Assembly (NCBI RefSeq): GCF_004519295.1
Contig: NZ_SOZH01000008.1
Span: forward strand, 248,001-312,000
Origin: Cellulosimicrobium funkei
Lineage (GTDB): Bacteria; Actinomycetota; Actinomycetes; Actinomycetales; Cellulomonadaceae
Direction: 5' to 3'
DNA: 64,000 nt
The notes under the pieces are model-generated. The model was not told where the DNA came from. It saw nothing but the letters and a program-made list of their open reading frames with translations, and did no database searches. This document shows positions 16,159 through 24,741 of this stretch, piece by piece. Positions within the stretch are counted from its first letter, which is position 1; every line of letters starts with the position of its first letter. The position numbers were made by a program, and so were the translations under genes.

Positions 16159-17840
16159 GGGGTCTCCTCCGGGCTCGGGTCGGGGGCGGCGTCGGGTCGT
16201 GCGTCGAGCACGGCGGGGTGCGGGGCGGGGGGCCCGCCGGGCGGGGAGCCGCTCGTCCGCCGCGCGTACGTGACGCGGGGCAGGCGCGCGACGCGCACCA
16301 CCGGCTCGGGTGCGCCGTCCTCGGCGACGGGCCCCGCCGGGGCCTCGCCCTCCCAGCGCACCTCGTCGCTGCGCTCGTCGTCGTGCACGACGACGAACCG
16401 CGGGTCCTCGAGCGACAGGTACGTCACGAGCTCGGCCAGCCCGTGCTCGAGCGGCGCGTCGGCGAGCAGGTCCGCGAGCGCGACCTCCCCCGGGCCGCCG
16501 GGCCGCGAGAGCGTCGCGCGGACCGTGCGCGCGAGGCGCTCCGGGTCGACGTGCACCTGGTCGTACAGCGCGTCGACCTCGAAGTCGTCGTCGCCGACCT
16601 CGACGTGGTCGGAGTCCAGGCGGGCCGTGGGCCGCGGCGTGAAGAGCGGCCGCTCCGTCGGCAGCACGACCTCGGGGGCGACGGCGTCGACCGGCATCCC
16701 CGGCGGGGCGCCGGCGCGGCCTGCCGCGCGGGCGACGTCGCGCGCGGCGAGCGCCTTCGCCTCGACGCCGCGCAGGATGTCCATGACCCGCCGGTTCTCG
16801 AGCCAGACCTGGTCGTCGAGGAAGCGGCGGAGCTGCTCGGAGAGGGTCCGCACGGTCGCCTGGGTGCGCTCGCCGGCGTCGAGCCAGTCGTAGTGGACGC
16901 GGCGCAGGCGGCGGTGCTCCTGCTCCCGGGCCGCGGCCTGCGCGGCGGCGTCCACGACCGGGCCGGGCGTCCCGGGGGCCGGCCGGACGACGTCGGGCGC
17001 GATCGCGTCGAGGGACTGCACGCGCTCGACGAGCGCGGCGAACTCCTCCTGGCGACGCCGGTCGAGGAGGAAGTCGTAGAACGCGTGGAACGACCGCCCC
17101 TGGTCCGACTCCGCGATGGCCGTGCGCGACCGCACGACCTCCTCGAGCAGCTCGCCCTTCGCGCCGTCCCAGCCCGTGATGCGCTCGCGCAGCTCCCGGT
17201 CGAGGGAGCGGAAGTTCGCCTCGACCTCGCGGAAGTCGGAGAGCAGGTCGGCCGCCGTCTGGGTGAGCTGCTGGTAGCGGTCGCGCTGCGCCGCCGCGTC
17301 GAGGACGGCGACGCGCCCCGCGCGGACCTGGGCGATCTCGTCGTCGATCGCGGCACGGCGCTCCTCGAGCTCGCGCAGGCGCTCCGCCGGGTCCGTCTGC
17401 GTGCCGACGGCGAGCTGGCGCAGCAGCTCGAAGACGGTGTTGAGCCGCGACTCGGTGCCGACGAACCCGCGCCCGCGCAGCGACGCGACCCAGCGCACGG
17501 CCTGCTCGACGGCGGGCGTCGCGTCGTAGTGCGGCTCCGCCGAGCCGGGCGGGTACCAGGCGCGCAGCCAGCCCTGGTCCGGGTGCGTCCAGTGGTCCAC
17601 GTACGCCTGCGGGGCGCGCGGGTACCGCGGCTCCGTGCCGGAGGCGCGCGCGGCCCGGCCGTCGACGGCCCACAGGTGGTCGTCGAGGCGCGCGACGAGC
17701 TCGCTCTCCGGGATGGCGCGCACGTTGTCCTCGACGAACAGCGTGCCGAGGAACGAGAGCACGAGCGGCGCCGTGTCCGCGCGCAGGAGCCGCCACGCCG
17801 CGCTCGACCGTCGCAGGGAGTCGACGTCGTCGTGCTGCAC
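16155..17840 (-). CDS. jetA: DUF3375 protein, kleisin subunit JetA/MksF
   Basis: A 561-residue DUF3375 protein, first gene of the operon. The family start 'SLRRSSAAWRLLRADTAPLV' is at residues 8-27, followed by 'GTESRLNTVFELLRQLA' near 146-162. A coiled-coil centre (about 170-330) contains 'SFHAFYDFLLDRRRQEEF'. A C-terminal winged-helix part has 'LAELVTYLSLEDPRF'. It is the kleisin of type I Wadjet, closing the SMC ring. The GTG start at 17840 is chosen because GAGAGGACC precedes it at Shine-Dalgarno spacing; the frame is open about 19 codons further. The final 50 residues are a proline-rich tail. Confidence 0.85.
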   Translation of the reverse strand: MQHDDVDSLRRSSAAWRLLRADTAPLVLSFLGTLFVEDNVRAIPESELVARLDDHLWAVDGRAARASGTEPRYPRAPQAYVDHWTHPDQGWLRAWYPPGSAEPHYDATPAVEQAVRWVASLRGRGFVGTESRLNTVFELLRQLAVGTQTDPAERLRELEERRAAIDDEIAQVRAGRVAVLDAAAQRDRYQQLTQTAADLLSDFREVEANFRSLDRELRERITGWDGAKGELLEEVVRSRTAIAESDQGRSFHAFYDFLLDRRRQEEFAALVERVQSLDAIAPDVVRPAPGTPGPVVDAAAQAAAREQEHRRLRRVHYDWLDAGERTQATVRTLSEQLRRFLDDQVWLENRRVMDILRGVEAKALAARDVARAAGRAGAPPGMPVDAVAPEVVLPTERPLFTPRPTARLDSDHVEVGDDDFEVDALYDQVHVDPERLARTVRATLSRPGGPGEVALADLLADAPLEHGLAELVTYLSLEDPRFVVVHDDERSDEVRWEGEAPAGPVAEDGAPEPVVRVARLPRVTYARRTSGSPPGGPPAPHPAVLDARPDAAPDPSPEETP

Positions 17841-18181
17841 GCAGGTCCTCTCGGGCGGGGCGGGTCGGTGCCCGGCGCGGCGGCCAGGGCGCGCCACGCG
17901 AGGGGGCGCCCCCAGATCTTAGGGCGGACCGCCCGCACCGCCCCCACGACCCACCGCGAGGCTGCCCTCCCGACGGGCTCGGCGGGCGTCCGACCGGTCG
18001 CCCGGGACCGCCCGAGAAGCGCCCCGGATCCGGGACCATGGTCCCTGTCGGCCCCGCGGCGCACGTTCGTACGCTGGGTGCGGCGCCGGGCCGGCAGCGC
18101 GCCCACCCTGCCGGCCGGCGCCACCTTCTGCCCCGCCCGCCGGACCTCTCCGGCGGGGCCCCGCGGACCCGAGGACCGCCC
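17841..18181. promoter_or_regulatory. Divergent promoter region between jetA and the VKOR gene
   Basis: 341 bp with no convincing gene. It contains two adjacent perfect palindromes, CCGGATCCGG at 18024-18033 and GGGACCATGGTCCC at 18032-18045, sharing two bases. Either may be an operator for the divergent genes. No clear -35/-10 pair could be assigned. Confidence 0.4.
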
Positions 18182-18880
18182 GTGACCGGAACGACCACCG
18201 CGCTCGCGGACGACGCCCGCTCGCCCGGCCCGACGGCGTCGGGCCCGACGCCGGACGCGGGCTTCGACCCCTTCGCCCGGCCCACCGGCTGGACCCACTC
18301 CCGCGGCGTGCTGTTCGGCGAGATGCTGCTGTTCGGGCTGCTGAGCCTCACCGCGGCGTTCGTGCTGTCGTACGACGCGGTCCTCCTCGCCGGGGACCCC
18401 GGCGCGGTGCTGTCGTGCGACGTCAACACCGTGCTGTCGTGCGGGACGGTCGCGCAGTCGTGGCAGGCGCAGGTGTTCGGCTTCCCCAACGCGTTCCTCG
18501 GGCTGATCGCGGAGCCGATCGTCATCACGACGGCGGTCGCGGCGCTCGGCGGGACCCGCTTCCCCCGGTGGTTCCTCTTCGCCGCGCAGTGCGTGTACCT
18601 GCTCGGGGTCGTGTTCGCGTACTGGCTCTTCTACCAGTCGATGTTCGTCATCGGGGCGCTGTGCCCGTGGTGCCTGCTCATCACGGTCTCCACGACGCTC
18701 GTGTTCGCGTCGCTCCTGCACTGGAACGTCCTGGAGGACAACCTCTACCTGCCGCGCGGCGTCCAGGCGCGCCTGCTCGGGTTCGTGCGGTCGGGCGCGT
18801 ACGGCTACCTCGTCGCGGCGTGGCTCGTGGGCCTCGCCGCCCTCGTGCTGCTCAAGTACGGCCCGGCGCTGCTGGCCTGA
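18182..18880 (+). CDS. Vitamin K epoxide reductase (VKOR) family membrane protein
   Basis: A 232-residue protein with a 40-residue polar N-terminus and five transmembrane helices. Loop cysteines Cys79 and Cys87 and the helix-embedded CPWC pair (161-164) are the VKOR redox centres. Bacterial VKORs regenerate a DsbA-like oxidase by passing electrons to menaquinone, supporting disulfide formation outside the cell. Two neighbouring secreted proteins (23.4-24.7 kb) and the S1 protease contain likely disulfides, but a functional link is only inference. No thioredoxin-like partner is fused or adjacent. The GTG at 18182 gives the standard length. Confidence 0.9.
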   Translation: MTGTTTALADDARSPGPTASGPTPDAGFDPFARPTGWTHSRGVLFGEMLLFGLLSLTAAFVLSYDAVLLAGDPGAVLSCDVNTVLSCGTVAQSWQAQVFGFPNAFLGLIAEPIVITTAVAALGGTRFPRWFLFAAQCVYLLGVVFAYWLFYQSMFVIGALCPWCLLITVSTTLVFASLLHWNVLEDNLYLPRGVQARLLGFVRSGAYGYLVAAWLVGLAALVLLKYGPALLA

Positions 18881-18893
18881 CGGCCCCACGCGG

Positions 18894-18950
18894 CCGAGCA
18901 CGAGGCTGCTCCCGGGAAGCGGACGGGAACGACGGCGACCTCGTGCTCGG
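18894..18950. terminator. Hairpin between convergent VKOR and protease genes
   Basis: CCGAGCACGAGG (18894-18905) pairs perfectly with 18939-18950 across a 33-nt loop. It lies between the VKOR stop (18880) and the protease stop (18966), so it can end both transcripts. Confidence 0.65.
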
Positions 18951-18965
18951 CGCGCGGCGGGCGGG

Positions 18966-20462
18966 TCAGGGCGTCGTCGCCCCCAGCGTGTAGGCGCCCG
19001 AGCCGGAGTACGCCTGGACGACGAACCGGTAGTAGCCCGCGGCCCCCGAGTAGGAGACGGACTCGTTCGCGCCCGGAGAGGTCGACTGCGCGACCGTCGC
19101 CCATGTCGACCCGTTCCAGCGCTGGAGGTAGAGGTCGAAGTCGGCACCGCTCGGACCGCTCACGCACGCGCGGTGCGTCCCGGCGGCCCCGGCCGTGTAG
19201 TACGACCCGTCGGGCTGGACCGCCGTCGTGCCCGCGGCGAGCGACCCGGAGTACGTGCGGGCGTAGCCGCTGCAGCCCGTCGGCGGCTGCGGCGTGCCTC
19301 CCCCGCCGTCGCTCGTGAGGAGCGTCAGGCCGTATGCCGAGAGGATCTCGCCCACCGGCTGGAAGTACGTCGTCCCGCCGGAGCTGCAGTTCCCGGACCC
19401 GCCGGACGTCACGCCCTGCGCCTGGTTGCCCGCGAGGAGCGAGCCGCCCGAGTCGCCGGGCTCGGCGCACACCGTCGTGCGGATGAGGCCCGTGACGGTC
19501 CCCTGCGGGTAGGTGACGGACGCGTTGTACGCCTGGACGGTGCCGCAGTGCCAGCCGGTGGTCGAGCCCGAGCGGCAGACGGAGGCCCCGACCGGCGCCT
19601 GCGTCGCGCCCGCGACCGCGACGCGGCCCCCGGCGTAGTTGTTCACCGCGCCGACAGGCGTGTTGCCCGCGTCGACCTGGACCCACGCGTAGTCGTTGCC
19701 CGGGAAGCTCGACCCGCGGAACGTGCCCGCCGGCCCGGACGTGCGCGCACCGGTCGAGCCGCAGTGCCCGGCGGTGACGAACCCGCCCTGGACCGCGAAC
19801 CCGACGGAGCACCGGCTGCCGCCGCCGATCGTGTACGCGTTGCCGCCCACGACGTCGATCAGCGGCCGCGGGGACTCCGTCGTCTCCTCGTACGTGACCG
19901 CGTCGGCGGGCACGCCCGCGGCGGCGACCTGGGCGGCGACGTCGGCCTGGCCGCCCTCGCGCACCGAGACGACGACGCGGTTGCGCGTCACGTCGACGTA
20001 CCAGCCCGGCAGCGCCGCCGGGTCGTCGGCGAGCGCGCCGTCGAGCGTCGCGCGCCAGGTCTCGAGTTCGGCGAGCGTGTGGTCGACGTCGACCGCGGTG
20101 GCGCCCTCGGCGCGCACCGTGCGCGCGTCGGCGGCGTCGGTGACGCCGACGTAGAGGACGTTCGCGGCGTCGTCGACCCACGCGCCCGCGTAGTCGGCGC
20201 CGAGGCGCTGCTCGAGCGCGGCCTCGGTGCCCGCCGCGTCGGACTGGAAAGCGAGGCGCGTCCGTGCGTCCCGCGCGCTGAGGCCCAGGTCGCGCTCCAG
20301 CGCGCGCTCCAGGCCGGGGGCCGTCTTGGGGACCGCGCGCACCGTCGCGCGCTGGTCGTCTGGTGCGGGCGTGGCGGCGACGGCGTGCGTCGCGGCCCCG
20401 CCCGCCAGGAGCGTCGCCGCGGCGGTGACCGCGGCGAGCCTCCTGCGGAGTGGTCGTGTCAT
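18966..20462 (-). CDS. Secreted S1 serine protease, streptogrisin/alpha-lytic type, with pro-domain and C-terminal domain
   Basis: A 498-residue preproenzyme. A basic n-region and hydrophobic stretch 'LAAVTAAATLLAGGAA' form a signal peptide. An alpha-lytic-type pro-region, which acts as a folding chaperone, covers about 40-195. The mature chymotrypsin fold begins near 'DVVGGNAYTIGG' and has the triad His in 'FVTAGHC', Asp in 'NDYAWVQVD' and Ser in 'EPGDSGGS'. A proline linker leads to a C-terminal beta domain resembling PPC ('DFDLYLQRWNGSTW', 'YYRFVVQAYSGSGAYTL'). The second ATG is preferred because GAAGGG is ten bases before it. Predicted extracellular proteinase. Confidence 0.9.
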   Translation of the reverse strand: MTRPLRRRLAAVTAAATLLAGGAATHAVAATPAPDDQRATVRAVPKTAPGLERALERDLGLSARDARTRLAFQSDAAGTEAALEQRLGADYAGAWVDDAANVLYVGVTDAADARTVRAEGATAVDVDHTLAELETWRATLDGALADDPAALPGWYVDVTRNRVVVSVREGGQADVAAQVAAAGVPADAVTYEETTESPRPLIDVVGGNAYTIGGGSRCSVGFAVQGGFVTAGHCGSTGARTSGPAGTFRGSSFPGNDYAWVQVDAGNTPVGAVNNYAGGRVAVAGATQAPVGASVCRSGSTTGWHCGTVQAYNASVTYPQGTVTGLIRTTVCAEPGDSGGSLLAGNQAQGVTSGGSGNCSSGGTTYFQPVGEILSAYGLTLLTSDGGGGTPQPPTGCSGYARTYSGSLAAGTTAVQPDGSYYTAGAAGTHRACVSGPSGADFDLYLQRWNGSTWATVAQSTSPGANESVSYSGAAGYYRFVVQAYSGSGAYTLGATTP

Positions 20463-20579
20463 GTCGTCCATTCCCTTCGCCGGGCCCGGGTGGCCCGGTC
20501 GAGGCCACGCTAGGGACGCGTCCAGGGCGCGCCCAGATCACGATCAGGTCATACGCGGGCGCTATGTGCGGGCTCGCCC

Positions 20580-21551
20580 CTACGCGGTCTCCACCGGGTG
20601 CTCGGCGCGCCACCGCCGGTAGCGGGGCGAGCGCTGCACGGCGTCGCGGTGCGCGCCCGTCGCGGCCCGCAGGACCGCGTCGACCGGGAGGCGGTCGACG
20701 GCGTCGCGCCGCCACCCCACGTGGTGCGTCCAGCGCAGCGGGGCGCCCTCGAGCGCGACGGTCCGCACGCCGGGGGCGTCGAGGAGCACGGGCTGGACGA
20801 GCGCGACGGCGTGCCCGCCGCGCACCTGGTCGATGCACGACGTGCGGTCCGACTCCCCCATCGCGCGCGGCGTGAAGCCCGCCCGCGCGCACGCCCCCAC
20901 GAAGCAGCGCTCGAAGCACCCGCTCCCGGGGGCCGTGAGCCACAGCGCGTCGGCGAGCTCGCCCAGCCCGACGGCGTCGCGCCCGGCGACGGGGTGGTAC
21001 TCGTCGACGAGCACGAACACCGGGTCGGTGGACACCGCCGTCCACACCAGGCCCCCGGCGGCGGGCGGGGACGCGTCGCCGCACATCCCGACGAGCGCGA
21101 CGTCGAGCGTGCCGCTCGCGAGCCGGTCCGCGGTCTCCTCGACGGACCACGACGTCGCCGTCGTGACGAGCAGGTCGTCGACCCCCAGCGCTCCGGGCAG
21201 CGCGGTGTGCAGCCGGCTCGCGAACAGGCCGCCGATCGCGGAGCTCACCGTCCCCACGTGCACGCGGCCGACCGTGCCGTGCTCGCTCGTGAGCCGCCGG
21301 GCGTCGTCGACCAGCGCGGACATGGCGGGCAGCACGACGCGCGCGTGCCGCAGCACGAGCTCGCCGAGCTCCGTGGGGCGCGCGCCCTGCCGGTCGCGCG
21401 TGAAGACGCACCCGCCGAGCGTACGGTCGATCCGGTTGAGCTGGGCGGTGAGGGCGGGCTGCGCGAGGCCCAGCGACGCCGCCGCCTTGGTCACGCTGCC
21501 CGTCTCGGCCACCGTCACGATCATGCGCAGGTGCCGCACCTCGAGGTCCAT
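20580..21551 (-). CDS. LysR family transcriptional regulator
   Basis: A 323-residue LysR-type regulator. The winged helix-turn-helix 'IVTVAETGSVTKAAASLGLA' with 'QPALTAQLNRID' is at residues 11-45, and a two-lobed effector domain spans about 95-300. It lies beside the protease gene but shares no divergent promoter with an obvious structural target: the upstream methyltransferase runs on the same strand 42 bp away. The co-inducer is unknown. Confidence 0.9.
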   Translation of the reverse strand: MDLEVRHLRMIVTVAETGSVTKAAASLGLAQPALTAQLNRIDRTLGGCVFTRDRQGARPTELGELVLRHARVVLPAMSALVDDARRLTSEHGTVGRVHVGTVSSAIGGLFASRLHTALPGALGVDDLLVTTATSWSVEETADRLASGTLDVALVGMCGDASPPAAGGLVWTAVSTDPVFVLVDEYHPVAGRDAVGLGELADALWLTAPGSGCFERCFVGACARAGFTPRAMGESDRTSCIDQVRGGHAVALVQPVLLDAPGVRTVALEGAPLRWTHHVGWRRDAVDRLPVDAVLRAATGAHRDAVQRSPRYRRWRAEHPVETA

Positions 21552-21593
21552 GCCGCCCCAACGTATCGGTGCGGCCGGGGCGTGTCGCGCGCG

Positions 21594-23297
21594 TCAGCCC
21601 ACGGGTGCGAGGAAGCCGTCGCGCACGAGCCCGCGCACGTCGGGCAGGAGCTCGCCCGCGAGGTCCTCGGCGCCGACCTCGAACAGCGCGGCGATCGCTC
21701 CCACGAGCTGGCCGACCGTCAGCTCGCCGTCGCTCGCGCCGACGAGCGCGGCGAGCCCCGTCGTCGCCCGCACGGCGCGGCCCAGACCGTCGCCCTGGCG
21801 CAGCAGGACGACCGTGGGGTCCGGCGCGCCGGGCGTGTGGAACCGCTCCTCCGTGACGTCGGGCGCGACGGCGAGCCGCTCGCCCGCGAGGGCCGCGTCG
21901 TCGCGCGCCGCGAGCCAGTCGTGCGCCGCGAGCGACGCCGCGAGGTGCGCGCCGAGCGGCTGGCGCACCGACCCGGTGTGCTCCTCGAGCCGCCGCAGCG
22001 TCGGGCGGGCGCCCGCGAGCGGACGGCGCAGCGTGACGATGCCGAAGCCGACGGCCTCCACGTCGCGCGCGGCGAAGTCGTCGAGCCACGCGCCGTACGC
22101 AGCCGCCCACGCCGCGGGCTCGCGCTCGGGGGTCGTGCCGCCGTCGCGGATCCAGGTCTCGGCGTACTCCGCGGGGTCGAGCACCTCGCGCTGGACCACC
22201 CAGCCGTCGAGGCCGGCCTCGTCGAGCCACGCGCCGACGCGCTCGTCCCACGGCACGCCCCGGCGGTGCTCCCAGTTGCCGAGGAGCTGTGCCACGCCGC
22301 CGGGCTCGAGCACGGCCCCGACCCCGGTCACGAGGTCGCGCACGAGGTCGTCGCCCGACCGGCCGCCGTCGCGGTACTCGTAGTCCGGGAGCGCGCCACC
22401 GGCGGCGCGCGGCGTGATGACGAACGGGGGGTTCGACACGACGAGGTCGAACCGCTCGCCCGCGACCGGCTCCAGCATCGAGCCCTCGCGCAGCTCGACC
22501 CGCCCGGCCGGTGCGGCGCCTCCGGGCCCGGCCGCCCGGGAGTCCCCGGAGTCCTCGTCGAACGCGGCGTTGAAGGCGGCGTTGAAGGCGGCGTTGAACG
22601 CGGCGAAGCCGAGCGCCCGGCGCGAGATGTCCGTGCCGACGACAGCGCGCGCGTGCCGCGCGGCGTGCAGGGCCTGGATGCCGCAGCCCGTGCCGAGATC
22701 CAGCACGCGCCCGACCGGCGTCCGGACCGTCACCTGGGCGAGCGTCAGGGACGCGCCGCCCGCGCCGAGCACGTGGTCCGGGGCGAGCCGGCGGCCCGTC
22801 GCGAGCTCGCCCAGGTCCGACGACAGCCACCACGTGACGGGGCCCGCGGCGTCGGTCGCCGCGTACGGCCGCAGGTCGACGAGCGCGCGCACCGCGTCGT
22901 CGTCGCCCGCGCCCGCCGCCTCGACGAGACCCAGCCGCCGTGCGCCGTCGACCCCCGTCCGCCCGAGCGCCGCGTCGAGGGCGCGCCGGGGCACGTCGTC
23001 GCCGAGGAGGAAGAGGGCGGCGAGAGCGGCCGTGGGGTCGGCCTCCTCCCGACCGCGGTCGCGCAGCGCGCGCCGCGCCGGGACGGCCTGCTCGCGGTGC
23101 AGCGCGGCGGACGCGACGGGACCGAGCACGCGCTCGACGCCGTCGACCGTGAAGTCCGCCGCCGCGAGGTCCTCGCGCAGCGTCGCCGCGGCGGCCGCGA
23201 GGTCGGCGGGGGCGAGGCCGGCGCCGGGCGGGACGGGGCCGGGCCCGTCCGCGACGGTGCGCGACGACGGGCTCGGGGTGCTGGAGGCGGGAGGCAT
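21594..23297 (-). CDS. Class I SAM-dependent methyltransferase (DUF7059/DUF7782-like)
   Basis: A 567-residue protein with a methyltransferase core. The SAM motif 'VLDLGTGCGIQALHAA' is near residue 200 and the 'VVSNPPFV' motif near 285. NPPF is typical of enzymes that methylate N5-glutamine in release factors or exocyclic amines in nucleic acid. A helical N-terminal domain (about 25-170) and a winged-helix-like C-terminal domain match a large actinobacterial family of uncharacterised methyltransferases. The substrate is not known. Just after SAM motif II the protein carries a four-fold 'AAFN' repeat encoded by a 12-bp tandem repeat. GAGGAT six bases before the ATG suggests a leaderless transcript. 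Confidence 0.85.
   Translation of the reverse strand: MPPASSTPSPSSRTVADGPGPVPPGAGLAPADLAAAAATLREDLAAADFTVDGVERVLGPVASAALHREQAVPARRALRDRGREEADPTAALAALFLLGDDVPRRALDAALGRTGVDGARRLGLVEAAGAGDDDAVRALVDLRPYAATDAAGPVTWWLSSDLGELATGRRLAPDHVLGAGGASLTLAQVTVRTPVGRVLDLGTGCGIQALHAARHARAVVGTDISRRALGFAAFNAAFNAAFNAAFDEDSGDSRAAGPGGAAPAGRVELREGSMLEPVAGERFDLVVSNPPFVITPRAAGGALPDYEYRDGGRSGDDLVRDLVTGVGAVLEPGGVAQLLGNWEHRRGVPWDERVGAWLDEAGLDGWVVQREVLDPAEYAETWIRDGGTTPEREPAAWAAAYGAWLDDFAARDVEAVGFGIVTLRRPLAGARPTLRRLEEHTGSVRQPLGAHLAASLAAHDWLAARDDAALAGERLAVAPDVTEERFHTPGAPDPTVVLLRQGDGLGRAVRATTGLAALVGASDGELTVGQLVGAIAALFEVGAEDLAGELLPDVRGLVRDGFLAPVG
22564..22599. repeat. 12-bp tandem repeat inside the methyltransferase gene
   Basis: Three back-to-back copies of GCGGCGTTGAAG (the third ends in C), followed by a partial fourth. 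They encode the AAFN repeats in frame, so gain or loss of a unit would alter length by four residues without a frameshift. Confidence 0.9.
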
Positions 23298-23356
23298 GGC
23301 TCCATCCTCACCGATCCGCGCGCGGCTGCCGAGGGCCCGCGCCGCCCCGGACGCGA

Positions 23357-23392
23357 CGGACCCCCGGCTCGCCGAGGCGTGCCGAGGGTCCG
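23357..23392 (-). terminator. Hairpin terminator of the lipoprotein gene
   Basis: CGGACCCCCGGCTCGCC pairs with GGCGTGCCGAGGGTCCG at 15 of 17 positions around a minimal loop. It lies 16 bp after the lipoprotein stop on the minus strand. No T-run. Confidence 0.75.
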
Positions 23393-23407
23393 TGGGGGAG
23401 GTCGTCG

Positions 23408-23947
23408 TCAGCAGTTCTGCGTGCCGTAGACCGCGACGTTCTGCGCCGAGGTCTGGAAGGTCTCGTCCGTCATGAGCGACGTGATCGAGGAGATGTCCGC
23501 GTTCGCCGGGTCGGCGACCGCGGTCTCGAGCGTGTCCGTGAGCTGGCGGAAGACGCCCGTGACGTTGTCCCAGTCGGTGCTGATCTCGGCCGGGGCCTCG
23601 GCGGCCTCGAGCGACGCCGTGAACGTCTCGAACTGCGTCACGGCGGCGGCCGGGTCGCTCGTGTCGATCGAGCTCAGGGTCGTCTGGGCGTCGAGCAGGG
23701 CGTCGTAGGCGGTGCAGAAGTCGCCCGACGCCTCGGTGTCGGCGGACTCCTCCTCGGTGGGCTCCTCGGACGGGGTGGTCTCCTCCTCGGCCGACGTGCT
23801 GGTCTCCTCCGCCGGCGTGGTCTCGGAGTCGGTGCTCGCGTCGTCGCCGGAGCCACCGCAGGCGGCCAGGCCGAGCACGAGGAGGGCGCTCGTCGCGAGG
23901 GCGGTCGTGGTCTTGGTGATCGTCAGTCGGGTGCGCATGACGACCAT
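23408..23947 (-). CDS. Secreted lipoprotein with acidic linker and helical domain
   Basis: About 179 residues. A signal peptide ends in the lipobox 'LGLAAC'. A Thr/Glu/Ser-rich acidic linker (about 30-75) follows, then a helical domain beginning 'DFCTAYDALLDAQ' and closing with 'VAVYGTQNC'. The two cysteines at the domain ends may form a disulfide. The protein would be lipid-anchored on the outer face of the membrane. The helical domain resembles that of the next gene (spacing of Cys, 'DW' and 'L..P...' positions), so they are probably paralogues. No recognised family. The start could instead be the ATG at 23938. Confidence 0.75.
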   Translation of the reverse strand: MVVMRTRLTITKTTTALATSALLVLGLAACGGSGDDASTDSETTPAEETSTSAEEETTPSEEPTEEESADTEASGDFCTAYDALLDAQTTLSSIDTSDPAAAVTQFETFTASLEAAEAPAEISTDWDNVTGVFRQLTDTLETAVADPANADISSITSLMTDETFQTSAQNVAVYGTQNC

Positions 23948-24046
23948 GGTTTCCCACGGACGCGCGTCGCGCGCCCTCAAATCCTCGAAGTGGGGACCGC
24001 TCCCCATGTGGCCATCGCCACGGGGTGAAGTTCCGGCGGGTGCCGG

Positions 24047-24658
24047 TCAGCGCGCGCAGCCGGCCCGGAAGTACTCGGTGACGGCCCGGGACGACGACGT
24101 GAGCGCCGCCGTGTCGATCCGGCGCCCCACGCGGTCGATCGCCCGCGACAGCTCGCCCGTGTCCCGCGTGCCGGTGGCCTCGACCTCGTCCGCGATCATC
24201 GTGAGGTAGGTCGTGACGACGGCCCAGTCGCGCGCGACCGCCACGGGCGGGGTGGCCCCGGCGAGCGTGTCGCGGGCGGTGGTGAACCCCTCGACGAGGG
24301 CCTCGGGGTGGTCGACCGTGAGGTTGACCTGCGCCTTGGCCGCCGCGCCCCACGCGACCTCCGCCTCCCGGCACGCCGGGTCGACGGCGCCCGCCCCCGG
24401 GTCCGTGCCGTCGTCGGGCGCGGTGGGGTCCGACGTGTCGGGGTCCGTGCCGTCGGCGGGTGCCGCGCCGTCGTCCGCGCCGTCCCCGGCACCCGGGGAC
24501 GACGCCGCGGGGGCGGCGGGCGGGGGCGGTGCGGCGGCGGGTGCTGCGCCCGGGAGGGCAACGACGTCGAACGCCCCGCTCGCGACGACGGCGAGGCACA
24601 GCCCGGCGACGACGGCGAGGACCGCGGCGTGGGCCACGGCGCGCACCGGTGATTGCAT
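24047..24658 (-). CDS. Membrane-anchored secreted protein, paralogue of the neighbouring lipoprotein
   Basis: A 203-residue protein with an N-terminal hydrophobic segment ('AAVLAVVAGLCLAVVASGA'), acting as signal peptide or anchor. A Pro/Ala/Asp-rich linker (about 35-90) precedes a helical domain starting 'DPACREAEVAW' and ending 'YFRAGCAR'. The domain shares with the downstream lipoprotein the two end cysteines, a central 'DW..V' motif and similar length, suggesting duplication followed by a change of anchoring mode. Function unknown. It is separated from the downstream gene by 99 bp on the same strand. Confidence 0.7.
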   Translation of the reverse strand: MQSPVRAVAHAAVLAVVAGLCLAVVASGAFDVVALPGAAPAAAPPPPAAPAASSPGAGDGADDGAAPADGTDPDTSDPTAPDDGTDPGAGAVDPACREAEVAWGAAAKAQVNLTVDHPEALVEGFTTARDTLAGATPPVAVARDWAVVTTYLTMIADEVEATGTRDTGELSRAIDRVGRRIDTAALTSSSRAVTEYFRAGCAR

Positions 24659-24741
24659 GGCCCCTATGATGACGCCTCCCGCGGGCGCGAAGAACCCCGC
24701 GGGCCTGGTCGGCCGGCGGGGTCCTCGGGGTCGCCGCGGCG

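Noticed and set aside
18038-18181. N-terminal extension of the VKOR gene
   Set aside because: The added residues are Pro/Arg-rich, lack homology-like features, and cover two palindromes that look regulatory. The GTG at 18182 gives the usual protein size.
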